DNA of 5,679 bases from an uncultured Lentisphaeria bacterium (GTDB lineage: Bacteria > Verrucomicrobiota > Lentisphaeria > Victivallales > Victivallaceae): positions 1 to 5,679 of the forward strand of contig CASFXO010000262.1 of NCBI GenBank assembly GCA_949298665.1. Direction: 5' to 3'. The position numbers and the translations under genes were made by a program. The notes under the pieces were generated by a model. The model saw nothing but the letters and a program-made list of their open reading frames with translations. It ran no database searches and was not told where the DNA came from. This document shows positions 1 through 5,679 of the stretch, in pieces. How positions within the stretch are numbered: the stretch's first letter is position 1; each line of letters opens with the position of its first letter.

Positions 1-495
1 CAGCGCCCCGTCATACTGGAAATCAAAATTATAGGGAGCGATAAACGCGACTTTTCCGCCTTCTGCGATATATTGGGCGACAGTCCCATGCAGGAGGCGC
101 AGACAGGTGAGGCTGGGGTAGGTGATCATGGCCGAGTTGGCGTTGCCGGAGACGTGGCGGAAAAAGTTCAGGTAACTTTCCTCGCTGAATCCGAAAAAAT
201 AGTTGACCGGAAAGCCATGCCGGTTCGAACCTTCGCTGATCCCCATGACCAATTCCGCGATCAGGCTGTTGGCCGTCAGCGGCAGAAAGACGCCGATGTT
301 GGCCGAGCGGCCGCCGCGGGCGAGAAATTCCGCGGACCGGTTGCGGCGGTACCCCATCTCCGCGGCTTTCTTCAAAACCAGTTCCCGGGTGGCTTCCGCG
401 ACGAAACCGTGTTTGTCCGGCTTGGGATTGAGCACCCGGGAGACGACGGTGAGCGAAACGCCGAGCGCATCGGCGATGTCTTTGAGCTTGACCAT
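1..495 (-). CDS. LacI-family transcriptional regulator (3' part cut off by window edge)
   Basis: DNA-binding repressor of the LacI/GalR family; 165 residues are visible and the reading frame is still open at position 1, so roughly half of a usual 330-350 residue protein is missing. Residues 3-22 form the classic helix-turn-helix (KLKDIADALGVSLTVVSRVL). The third DNA-binding helix follows (ATRELVLKKAAEMGY, about 35-49), then a hinge (NRSAEFLARGG, 52-62). At about residue 66 the periplasmic-binding-protein-like ligand domain begins (NIGVFLPL) and continues to the edge. The stretch between the recognition helix and the third helix (NPKPDKHGFVAEA) is about four residues longer than in LacI or PurR. 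The start ATG lies 2 bases after the TAG of the FAD gene, with AAAGGA 11 bases upstream, so it is the last visible gene of the operon and probably translationally coupled. By family knowledge the ligand should be a sugar or sugar derivative; which one cannot be told. The family call is very secure. Confidence 0.95.
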   Translation of the reverse strand, partial: MVKLKDIADALGVSLTVVSRVLNPKPDKHGFVAEATRELVLKKAAEMGYRRNRSAEFLARGGRSANIGVFLPLTANSLIAELVMGISEGSNRHGFPVNYFFGFSEESYLNFFRHVSGNANSAMITYPSLTCLRLLHGTVAQYIAEGGKVAFIAPYNFDFQYDGAL

Positions 496-497
496 GG

Positions 498-3400
498 CTA
501 GAACATTCCTTTCGGTCCGTTGATGCCGCCGCAGGCGACGTGAAGCAGCAGGGCGAAGGTGTGCGCGCGTTCCCGTTCCATCCGGCGCCCGGAGAGGGCC
601 TGTTCCAGCGCTTCGGCCAGCGCGGCGTCGCCGACGTTTTGCGCGCCGAGCAGCAGCCAGGCGAGCGTCTGAGGGGTGATCCGGCGCAGGGCTTCCCCTT
701 CCGGAATCAGCGGCCGCAGACGGCGGAAGAGCGCGGTGCGGCCATCGGGATTGTCGATCCAGTACAAAACGGCGAAGACATTGGCCAGGGCACCGGGATA
801 GAGCCGTTTCCGGTCCATGTGGCCGGCGGCGAATTCAAAGAAGTTTTCCTCCGGTTTCCAGAAGGTGGCCAGGGACGTGTCCAGTTGCCGGGTCCACTCG
901 CGCCAGGGGGCGGGATCACCGCCGAGGAGCTTTTCCAGTTTGGCGCAGGCGATCAGGCCGTACCAGACTTCGAGATTGTCCATCAGGTATTTGATTTTGT
1001 AATCGCGTTTGGCGAAGGTCAGGCCGTCCGGCTGGCGGACCTCTGCCGCCGCCTGCATGGCCCGGCGCAGGTGCGGGAGCATTTCCGCGGGGAAGTCCCG
1101 ATCGCCGGTGGCGACGGCGTAATACCAGAGCGCGTAGGCGAAGGTGGCCGGGTAGCTGTCCGCCGAATCGTAGGTGCCCGAATCCCGGTAGTCGGGGTAA
1201 CGGCCGCCCTTGTAATCATGAACCGTGCCGTCCGGTTGAATATGACGGGCATACCAGCGCAGGGAGTCGCGGGCGGCGGCGAGATACCGTTCTTCACCCA
1301 GCGCCACCCCGGCCCGGATCAGCGCCAGGGAGCAGAAATTGGAGAAATAGGGGATGATGAGGACGTTGTCCGGATCGGCGGCGTTGTTGACGGCGCCGTC
1401 GGGCAGCATGCGGTTCATGATCCATTCGGCATAGCGGCGGACCTGTTCCGGGTGTTTCGTCGCGGCCGCTGGCCCGGCGGCGGCATCGTCGTCAATGATG
1501 GCGACGCCGGAACGGAAGGTCAGGGACAGCGGTTTCTCCCGGTTCGTCTCCGGTGCGGCGGGGGCGACGGTGCCTTCCACCGGACGGACCGTCGGAGAAA
1601 GCGGCCGGCTTTCATTCAGCAGCCGGACGCAGTCGGCGACGACCAGCCCCCCGGCGTTTTCGTTGGTCAGCAGAATTTCGATCCGGTCTCCGGCGGTCAG
1701 CGGAAATTCGCCGAGCTCCCGGAACACGCCCGGATAAGGACGGGTCATATCCAGCGTGAAGCGCCGCACTTCCCGTCCGTTGCGGAACAGAACGACCGGG
1801 GCGGTTACGGCCCGGTTTGCAGCCGGGGAATAGCAGATTCCGAGATGGTAACGGCCGTCCGCCGGAACGGTCAGGCGGAACCGCGCCGAGGCGTCGGCCC
1901 GGGCGGCGGGCCGGGTATAGGCATAGGAACCGTCCACATACGGTCCGGTCGAGGACGAATGCGTCCATTTGCCGGTGAATTCCGCCTGCCGGTCGTCCCG
2001 GACGATTCCGGCGACTTCGACGAGGCGCGGGAAGATGTCGCCGCCGGGATAGGCGAGAATCTGTTTTTCCTCCTCCAGTTTGCGTCGCAGCAGCGGATAG
2101 GGCAGGGCCTGCACCGAGGTCCGGTGTGCGACGGCCAGCGCGGCGGCGGTGCCGGCGGCGTGGCCGAGAATCATATAAACCGGTTCCATGCGCAGAGAGG
2201 AGTAAATGACATGAGAGGCGGACAACGTAACCGGCACCAGCAGATTGCTGCACTCCTCCCCGCGCGGGATGATGGCGCGGTAGCTGATTTGATAAGGTCG
2301 GACCGGGAGGTGGCCGAGGAGTCCTTCCAGATACGCTTTGCCGTCCGGGGCCAGCACTTTCTGCACCCAGTGGGTGTCCAGCATGTAGGACCCCATGCCG
2401 ACGGAATCGGGTTTGGTGGGGTTTTCGTAGGCGTCGCTCTGGATCATGACGTAGCTGCCGATCATGCGTCGGCTCTCGCGGATGTAGAGCTGTTCCGGAA
2501 AATGGTTGCTGTCGGTGAATTCGTCCGCGGCAAGTCCCCAGCGGCCGACGTCGCGGCGCAGGGATTCGGGCAGGCGGGGATCATGGGCGAGAAAATAAAG
2601 AAAACTCTGTACGTAATCGACGTGTTCCTGGTGAATCCGGCGGCGTTCGGCGTAGTCGGCTTCCGGATAATCCCAGCTGCCGTTGACGAAATCGGTGCTG
2701 TACCAGCCTTTGTTGTTGAGGTCGAATTTCCCGTCCGGGAGCGCTCCGAGCGATACGAAATCGGTGAATTTCCAGGATTTTTCAGGAGCATTGAGAATAT
2801 GGTTGAGCAGATTTCGGAAATATTCGGGACGATAACGGGCGGGTTTGGGGAAGGGGACCCGGTTGTCCGGATCGGTGGTGACGCAGAGCCGGAAATTATA
2901 CGACTGCACCTTGCGGTCGCCGTCGCCGGGGCGTCCCGGATCACATTCCTTCAGTTCCGGCAACAGGGTGCCGTCTTCGTCCCGGCTCAGGCGCAGCGGG
3001 CGCAGCTGACGGACTCCGGCACCGGATTCGCCGTACTGGCTCCGGCTTTCCCGGCCGACGGTGTAACGGACGCCGGCCTGGCGCATCAGGTCGCCCTCGT
3101 AGGAGCCGTCGATGAACATGAGACCGGAAACGGTATCGCCGTTGGCCAGACGCAGGGAACGGATGACCGGGCCCTCTTTGTGGACGCCGTCCTGTTCCGC
3201 GAGCGGGGCGTTGCGCAGAATCTCTGCCCCGGTTTCGGCCAGCATGGTTTCGAAGGTCCGTTCCGCCCCGGAGGGCGTCAGCCGGTACAGGGCGGTGGCG
3301 GGGCCATGGGCGAGCCGGGCTTTTTCAAAAAATTCTCCGGCAATGCCGCCGATGGTTTCGCCGCGTCCGGCGTCCACCTGACCGAGGCCGCCGGAGGTCA

Positions 3401-3590
3401 TGCCGCCGAGGCGCCTGCCGGGGGCGATCAGCAAAACCTTCCGGCCGTTGCGGGCGGCGGCCACGGCGGCGATGACGCCGGCGGAGGTGTCGCCGTAGAC
3501 GACCACATCGGCGGAGTATTCGGCCGCACACACGACGGAGTGCGGCAGACCGGCGAGAAGGAGGAGCAACAGCAGAGAAATTTTTTTCAT
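498..3590 (-). CDS. Exported FAD-dependent oxidoreductase fused to a golvesin-like domain and a C-terminal alpha-hairpin domain
   Basis: A 1030-residue multidomain exported protein. Residues 1-22 are a Sec-type signal peptide (MKK, a run of leucines, cleavage near VCA/AEY), with no twin arginine and no lipobox. Residues 25-510 fit the FAD_oxidored family (PF12831). There is a beta-alpha-beta nucleotide fold (ADVVVYGDTSAGVIAAVAAA, 27-46; family-typical degenerate glycine motif), the flavin-proximal LGGMTSGGLG (61-70), the signature RESRRMIGSY (371-380), and the closing segments YRAIIPRG (437-444) and HAAGTAAALA (477-486). Residues about 531-657 resemble the golvesin/xanthan-lyase beta-sandwich (GKWTHSSSTGPYVDGSY, ending VVADCVRLL), a putative carbohydrate-binding or interdomain module. 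After a Pro/Ala-rich linker (660-710), residues 712-1018 form an all-helical region with recurring PDG loops (730-732, 786-788, 854-856, 948-950), probably an alpha/alpha toroid as in six-hairpin glycosidases. Such proteins are often labelled xanthan lyase, which the sequence does not justify. The start lies 3 bases after the pseudopilin stop with no clear Shine-Dalgarno site, suggesting translational coupling. Substrate and reaction are unknown. Confidence 0.9.
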   Translation of the reverse strand: MKKISLLLLLLLAGLPHSVVCAAEYSADVVVYGDTSAGVIAAVAAARNGRKVLLIAPGRRLGGMTSGGLGQVDAGRGETIGGIAGEFFEKARLAHGPATALYRLTPSGAERTFETMLAETGAEILRNAPLAEQDGVHKEGPVIRSLRLANGDTVSGLMFIDGSYEGDLMRQAGVRYTVGRESRSQYGESGAGVRQLRPLRLSRDEDGTLLPELKECDPGRPGDGDRKVQSYNFRLCVTTDPDNRVPFPKPARYRPEYFRNLLNHILNAPEKSWKFTDFVSLGALPDGKFDLNNKGWYSTDFVNGSWDYPEADYAERRRIHQEHVDYVQSFLYFLAHDPRLPESLRRDVGRWGLAADEFTDSNHFPEQLYIRESRRMIGSYVMIQSDAYENPTKPDSVGMGSYMLDTHWVQKVLAPDGKAYLEGLLGHLPVRPYQISYRAIIPRGEECSNLLVPVTLSASHVIYSSLRMEPVYMILGHAAGTAAALAVAHRTSVQALPYPLLRRKLEEEKQILAYPGGDIFPRLVEVAGIVRDDRQAEFTGKWTHSSSTGPYVDGSYAYTRPAARADASARFRLTVPADGRYHLGICYSPAANRAVTAPVVLFRNGREVRRFTLDMTRPYPGVFRELGEFPLTAGDRIEILLTNENAGGLVVADCVRLLNESRPLSPTVRPVEGTVAPAAPETNREKPLSLTFRSGVAIIDDDAAAGPAAATKHPEQVRRYAEWIMNRMLPDGAVNNAADPDNVLIIPYFSNFCSLALIRAGVALGEERYLAAARDSLRWYARHIQPDGTVHDYKGGRYPDYRDSGTYDSADSYPATFAYALWYYAVATGDRDFPAEMLPHLRRAMQAAAEVRQPDGLTFAKRDYKIKYLMDNLEVWYGLIACAKLEKLLGGDPAPWREWTRQLDTSLATFWKPEENFFEFAAGHMDRKRLYPGALANVFAVLYWIDNPDGRTALFRRLRPLIPEGEALRRITPQTLAWLLLGAQNVGDAALAEALEQALSGRRMERERAHTFALLLHVACGGINGPKGMF
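507..512 (-). promoter_or_regulatory. Shine-Dalgarno site of the LacI-type regulator
   Basis: On the minus strand this reads AAAGGA, 11 bases before the ATG at 495-493. It lies inside the last codons of the upstream FAD gene (Lys-Gly-Met-Phe-stop), so the ribosome site is embedded in coding sequence. It supports the chosen start and close translational linkage of the two genes. Confidence 0.55.
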
Positions 3591-3593
3591 GGT

Positions 3594-4277
3594 TTATAGC
3601 ACATCGGAAGCGTTTTTGGTGGTTTCATCAGGGATCCACATCCGGCGGTAGGGTTCGTCGAATCCGGAGCGGTTCAGTGCGACTTCGGCACGGCGCGCGT
3701 TGCCGGTGTGGCCGTCGGCGTACAGAAAATTCACGGTGGTGCCCGACCGGTGCCGGGTGATCATCTTCTGGTGTTCCGCCGTGGAATTTTCATTGCCGAG
3801 GTCGGCGAAGCCTTTGGCCGGGGTCAGGATATAACCGTAAACCGAATTAAGGAAAGGTGAATCCACCACCTGCACCTTGACGGAGGGGCGGCGCATGCGC
3901 GCTTCTTTGAGGCCGTAACCGAAATTGACGTTCAGCGCGTATGTGATGAGACGCCTGGCGGCGTTTTCGACAATGCGGACGGACGGACAGTTCAGCGGTC
4001 GTGCCGCGCTGGTGGTGCGGTCCATATAGTCGTTGATCCGGGCGACCCAGTAGTCGTCCAGTGTAATCGTGGCGGCGCGCCGGGGGGGCAGATAGGTGCC
4101 GTCGTTATCGTTTATATACAGCATGTTGTAGACTCCGATCTGTTTCAGGTTGGACAGGCATTGCGTCTGGCGGGCGCGTTCGCGGGCGGAGGACAGGGCC
4201 GGCAGCAGCATCGCGGCCAGAATCGCGATGATCGCGATCACCACCAGCAGTTCAATCAGCGTGAAGTTTTTTTTCAT
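3594..4277 (-). CDS. Pseudopilin-like protein with prepilin N-terminus and H-Xn-DG tail motif
   Basis: A 227-residue protein of the PulG/type IV pilin-like group (prepilin N-terminal methylation domain; DUF1559-like in Planctomycetota and Lentisphaerota). The leader is only MKKN. Cleavage by prepilin peptidase is expected between Asn4 and Phe5, giving a mature FTLIELLVVIAIIAILAAML helix with the conserved Glu at mature position 5. The conserved follow-on SARERARQTQCLSNLKQIG (30-48) is present. Cys40 and Cys97 could form a disulfide. The C-terminal motif RHRSG...FLYADGHTG (175-192) has H176 and D188-G189, that is H-X11-DG rather than the usual H-X9-DG. The start is supported by AGAGGA 8 bases upstream. 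It is the first gene of an operon with the exported FAD protein (3-base gap) and the LacI regulator. The N-terminal class is certain. Whether it builds a pilus, joins a secretion pseudopilus or acts as a membrane-anchored surface protein is not known. Confidence 0.93.
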   Translation of the reverse strand: MKKNFTLIELLVVIAIIAILAAMLLPALSSARERARQTQCLSNLKQIGVYNMLYINDNDGTYLPPRRAATITLDDYWVARINDYMDRTTSAARPLNCPSVRIVENAARRLITYALNVNFGYGLKEARMRRPSVKVQVVDSPFLNSVYGYILTPAKGFADLGNENSTAEHQKMITRHRSGTTVNFLYADGHTGNARRAEVALNRSGFDEPYRRMWIPDETTKNASDVL

Positions 4278-4285
4278 GACGTGTT

Positions 4286-4291
4286 TCCTCT
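4286..4291 (-). promoter_or_regulatory. Shine-Dalgarno site of the pseudopilin gene
   Basis: The minus strand reads AGAGGA, 8 bases before the ATG at 4277-4275. It is the best ribosome-binding site in the window and fixes the pseudopilin start, which is independently fixed by the prepilin leader. Confidence 0.75.
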
Positions 4292-4337
4292 TCTGGCGAA
4301 ATCCGTTTTTTTGAGCCGGATCCCTGTTGAAAAGATG

Positions 4338-4355
4338 ATCGCAAGCGCTTGCGAT
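4338..4355. promoter_or_regulatory. Putative LacI-family operator (perfect 18-bp palindrome)
   Basis: ATCGCAAGCGCTTGCGAT is identical to its own reverse complement and is centred on a CpG between 4346 and 4347. LacI/GalR proteins bind such sites as dimers, with hinge helices opening the central CpG step; the AAGCGCTT core matches cre/PurR-like operators. It sits about 60 bases upstream of the pseudopilin start and about 35-50 bases downstream of the predicted transcription start. It would therefore act as a roadblock or polymerase-trapping site in the leader. The natural binder is the LacI-type protein encoded at the end of the same operon, giving negative autoregulation. The palindrome is seen directly; the pairing of protein and site is inferred. 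Confidence 0.8.
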
Positions 4356-4396
4356 TATGCATTCAAAAAAAAGAAACGACCATCTGACTATGTTTT

Positions 4397-4425
4397 ATTA
4401 TAGAAAAAAATGGCGGGGAAAGCAA
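4397..4425 (-). promoter_or_regulatory. Predicted sigma70-type promoter of the pseudopilin-FAD-lacI operon
   Basis: On the minus strand TTGCTT (4425-4420) is followed after exactly 17 bases by a perfect TATAAT (4402-4397). Transcription would start near 4390, giving a leader of roughly 113 bases that contains the palindromic operator and the Shine-Dalgarno site. The surroundings are AT-rich (several runs of seven or eight A/T), in contrast to the GC-rich genes. A second, weaker -10 (CATAAT, 4359-4354) overlaps the operator edge but has only a poor -35 partner, so it is less likely. Prediction only; the organism's promoter preferences are not known. Confidence 0.6.
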
Positions 4426-4498
4426 GGTGTTTTCAGAAAAAAGAAGAAAAAAACGAAAAAAAGGAGGACGTTTTCCCGATGTTCCGGGGAGCGGCGGG

Positions 4499-5679
4499 TT
4501 ACGGGTGTTTGCGGTGCCGCAGGACGACGGCCAGATCCGCCGGGACCCGAACCGCTGCCGGCAAAACCAGGAAAAAAACGAACCAGACCGCCTGCAAAGC
4601 CCACGCCGTTCCCGCCGTCAACGCCCAGCAGAGCAGAACCCGGCCGCGGCGGCGATTCCAGCGGGCCGGCCACAAGCCGGCCGCGGCGGCGATCCAGGCG
4701 CCGTACAGCGGCAGAATGAACCGCGTCGTATGCTCCGCCGTAAACGGATACCCGCAGAAAAACAGCAGCGTCGGCAGAATCCAGAGCCCGAGCGTCAACC
4801 GGAGTTTCCGCTGTCGCAGCAGCAGCAATGCGCTCATTCCGGCCGCCGCCCACGGCAGGTTCGCTCCGAAGAGCGCCGGTATGTTGACCGGCAGCATCGA
4901 CCAGACGAATCCCTCCGCCGCCCGGTCGTGCAACGAAAACGGCGTGATCCAGGGCGCCCCGAACTGTACCGTGTCGATGATCAGCTGCCCGGCCACGGTC
5001 AGCAGCAGCACCATCCCTCCCGCCGCGAGGCAGGGCCGCCACGCCGTCGGACGGCGGGTATGAAACTGCCAGAGGAAATACGGCGCAAACAATACGGCGT
5101 TGATCCGTACCAGAATCGCCGTTCCGAACAGCAATCCCGCCAGCGCCGCCGTCCGCGGCACGGGGCGGGCTCGGGCGAGCAGAGCGGCGCAGCCGAGCAG
5201 CAGCACTGTGGCAGGCATATCGCTCATGGCGTTGTAGCCGCACCAGGTCAGGCTTTTGTAATAACCGAATGCCCAGGTGGCGTCCGGCAGCGCGAAGAAT
5301 GCCCGGAAGGTCCCGGTCGCCGGATCTTCCAGATGAAAGAAGAACAACGGCAGCACGGCGTAGATCCAGGCCGTGATCAGACCGCGTTTTCGCGATCCCA
5401 GCCAGCCGGTTGCCGCGAAGGCCAGCAGTGCCACGCTCCCCGGCCCCAGCAGCAGCCCGTTGAAAAAAGAGAAGGCGGGCAGCAGATCCAGCACCGAATC
5501 GCTGCGCAGAACCGCCGCAAACGGCCAGTACAGAAGCGGCAGCCCAATTGTGCGGTTCCAGGAGCCGTGCCAGTTTCCCGCCGCCAGTTCCTGCATCGTC
5601 CGGAAGAAATCCGGTTCGTCGCTGGAAAATAGATACACCTCTCCTCCTTGCAATACGATCCACGCCGTGAGTGCTCCCC
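4499..5679 (-). CDS. Polytopic membrane protein, GT-C/PMT-type glycosyltransferase-like (5' end outside window)
   Basis: The C-terminal 392 residues of an integral membrane protein; the frame is open at the window's right edge. It shows about nine or ten hydrophobic segments with Arg-rich cytoplasmic-type loops. Three features fit the PMT_2/ArnT-like GT-C superfamily, which transfers sugars from polyprenyl-phosphate donors on the outer face of the cytoplasmic membrane. There is an acidic pair at the start of the first loop after a hydrophobic segment (SSDEPDFF, visible residues 18-25). There is a SDMPATVLLLG segment (152-162) like the family's conserved Asp-x-Pro before a membrane helix, and a TRFILPLYGAW segment (318-328) like the usual R-Y-L-L-P-L. 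An in-frame TTG at 5653 is not the real start, because the frame continues upstream with hydrophobic residues (ALTAWIV) that complete a membrane helix. It is separated from the downstream operon by a 221-base gap with its own promoter, so a functional link is not shown. The substrate is unknown; family membership is moderately sure. Confidence 0.75.
   Translation of the reverse strand, partial: GALTAWIVLQGGEVYLFSSDEPDFFRTMQELAAGNWHGSWNRTIGLPLLYWPFAAVLRSDSVLDLLPAFSFFNGLLLGPGSVALLAFAATGWLGSRKRGLITAWIYAVLPLFFFHLEDPATGTFRAFFALPDATWAFGYYKSLTWCGYNAMSDMPATVLLLGCAALLARARPVPRTAALAGLLFGTAILVRINAVLFAPYFLWQFHTRRPTAWRPCLAAGGMVLLLTVAGQLIIDTVQFGAPWITPFSLHDRAAEGFVWSMLPVNIPALFGANLPWAAAGMSALLLLRQRKLRLTLGLWILPTLLFFCGYPFTAEHTTRFILPLYGAWIAAAAGLWPARWNRRRGRVLLCWALTAGTAWALQAVWFVFFLVLPAAVRVPADLAVVLRHRKHP

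Noticed and set aside
73..501. Plus-strand open frame opposite the LacI gene
   Set aside because: Codon-aligned mirror of a clearly recognisable LacI DNA-binding domain; no domain or ribosome site of its own.
498..3590. Naming the FAD protein xanthan lyase
   Set aside because: That label comes from the golvesin-like module shared with xanthan lyases. The N-terminal half is a FAD oxidoreductase, and nothing in the sequence shows xanthan as the substrate.
540..3599. A 1019-codon open frame on the plus strand opposite the whole FAD gene
   Set aside because: It is codon-aligned with the minus-strand gene and stays open only because that gene avoids TTA, CTA and TCA codons, as expected with GC-biased third positions. 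Its translation is low-complexity (Gly/Arg/Val/Gln-rich) with no recognisable domain, while the minus-strand product has clear motifs throughout.
4301..4321. Small inverted repeat ATCCG/CGGAT in the leader just upstream of the ribosome site
   Set aside because: A 5-bp stem with an 11-base loop is too weak to call a riboswitch or attenuator; it may occur by chance.
4459..4498. Possible terminator after the membrane protein gene
   Set aside because: Only a 4-bp stem (CCCG/CGGG) is seen, and the T-rich tract begins more than ten bases later, so it does not make a convincing intrinsic terminator.
4427..5632. Plus-strand open frame opposite the membrane protein gene
   Set aside because: Codon-aligned mirror frame, Arg/Gln-rich without domains; a by-product of codon bias.
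5651..5653. TTG as a start codon for the membrane protein
   Set aside because: The frame continues to the window edge with residues GALTAWIV that complete a hydrophobic helix before the DE loop. GT-C proteins need that helix, so the true start lies outside.
4398..5663. 421-codon minus-strand frame overlapping the membrane protein gene
   Set aside because: Arg/Gly/Ala-rich out-of-frame reading. The alternative frame gives regular membrane helices and GT-C-like motifs, runs off the window edge and ends at a TAA at 4499.

Overview
The window reads as GC-rich bacterial DNA in which every supportable gene lies on the minus strand. It most resembles the PVC superphylum, and within it Lentisphaerota (Victivallis-like). 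The reasons are a short-leader pseudopilin of the kind that is strongly expanded in those bacteria, placed in a carbohydrate-type operon next to a LacI regulator and an exported FAD_oxidored-family protein. Planctomycetota or Verrucomicrobiota remain possible. The taxonomic call is inference from protein style, not from a marker gene.

Read in the direction of transcription (high to low coordinates), the window opens with the 3' two-thirds or so of a polytopic membrane protein that looks like a GT-C / PMT-type (ArnT-like) glycosyltransferase (5679 to 4499; its start is outside the window). A 221-base AT-rich gap follows (4498 to 4278). It carries a good sigma70-type promoter candidate (-35 at 4425-4420, -10 at 4402-4397), a perfect 18-bp palindrome with a central CpG (4355-4338) that looks like a LacI-family operator, and a clear Shine-Dalgarno site (4291-4286).

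That promoter appears to drive a compact three-gene operon. First comes a type IV/type II secretion pseudopilin-like protein with an H-Xn-DG tail motif (4277-3594). After 3 bases comes a 1030-residue exported protein (3590-498) that joins a FAD-dependent oxidoreductase domain, a golvesin/xanthan-lyase-like beta-sandwich and a C-terminal helical-hairpin (probably alpha/alpha toroid) domain. After 2 bases comes a LacI-family regulator (495 to beyond position 1, truncated by the window edge).

The likely logic is that the LacI-type protein binds the palindrome in the leader of its own operon. A carbohydrate ligand would release it, inducing the secreted enzyme and the pseudopilin together. The substrate cannot be read from the sequence. 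The most noteworthy points are the pairing of a dedicated pseudopilin with one exported carbohydrate-active-looking protein under local sugar-type control, and the unusual three-part fusion of that protein. No RNA genes, CRISPR arrays, insertion sequences or convincing terminators were seen.
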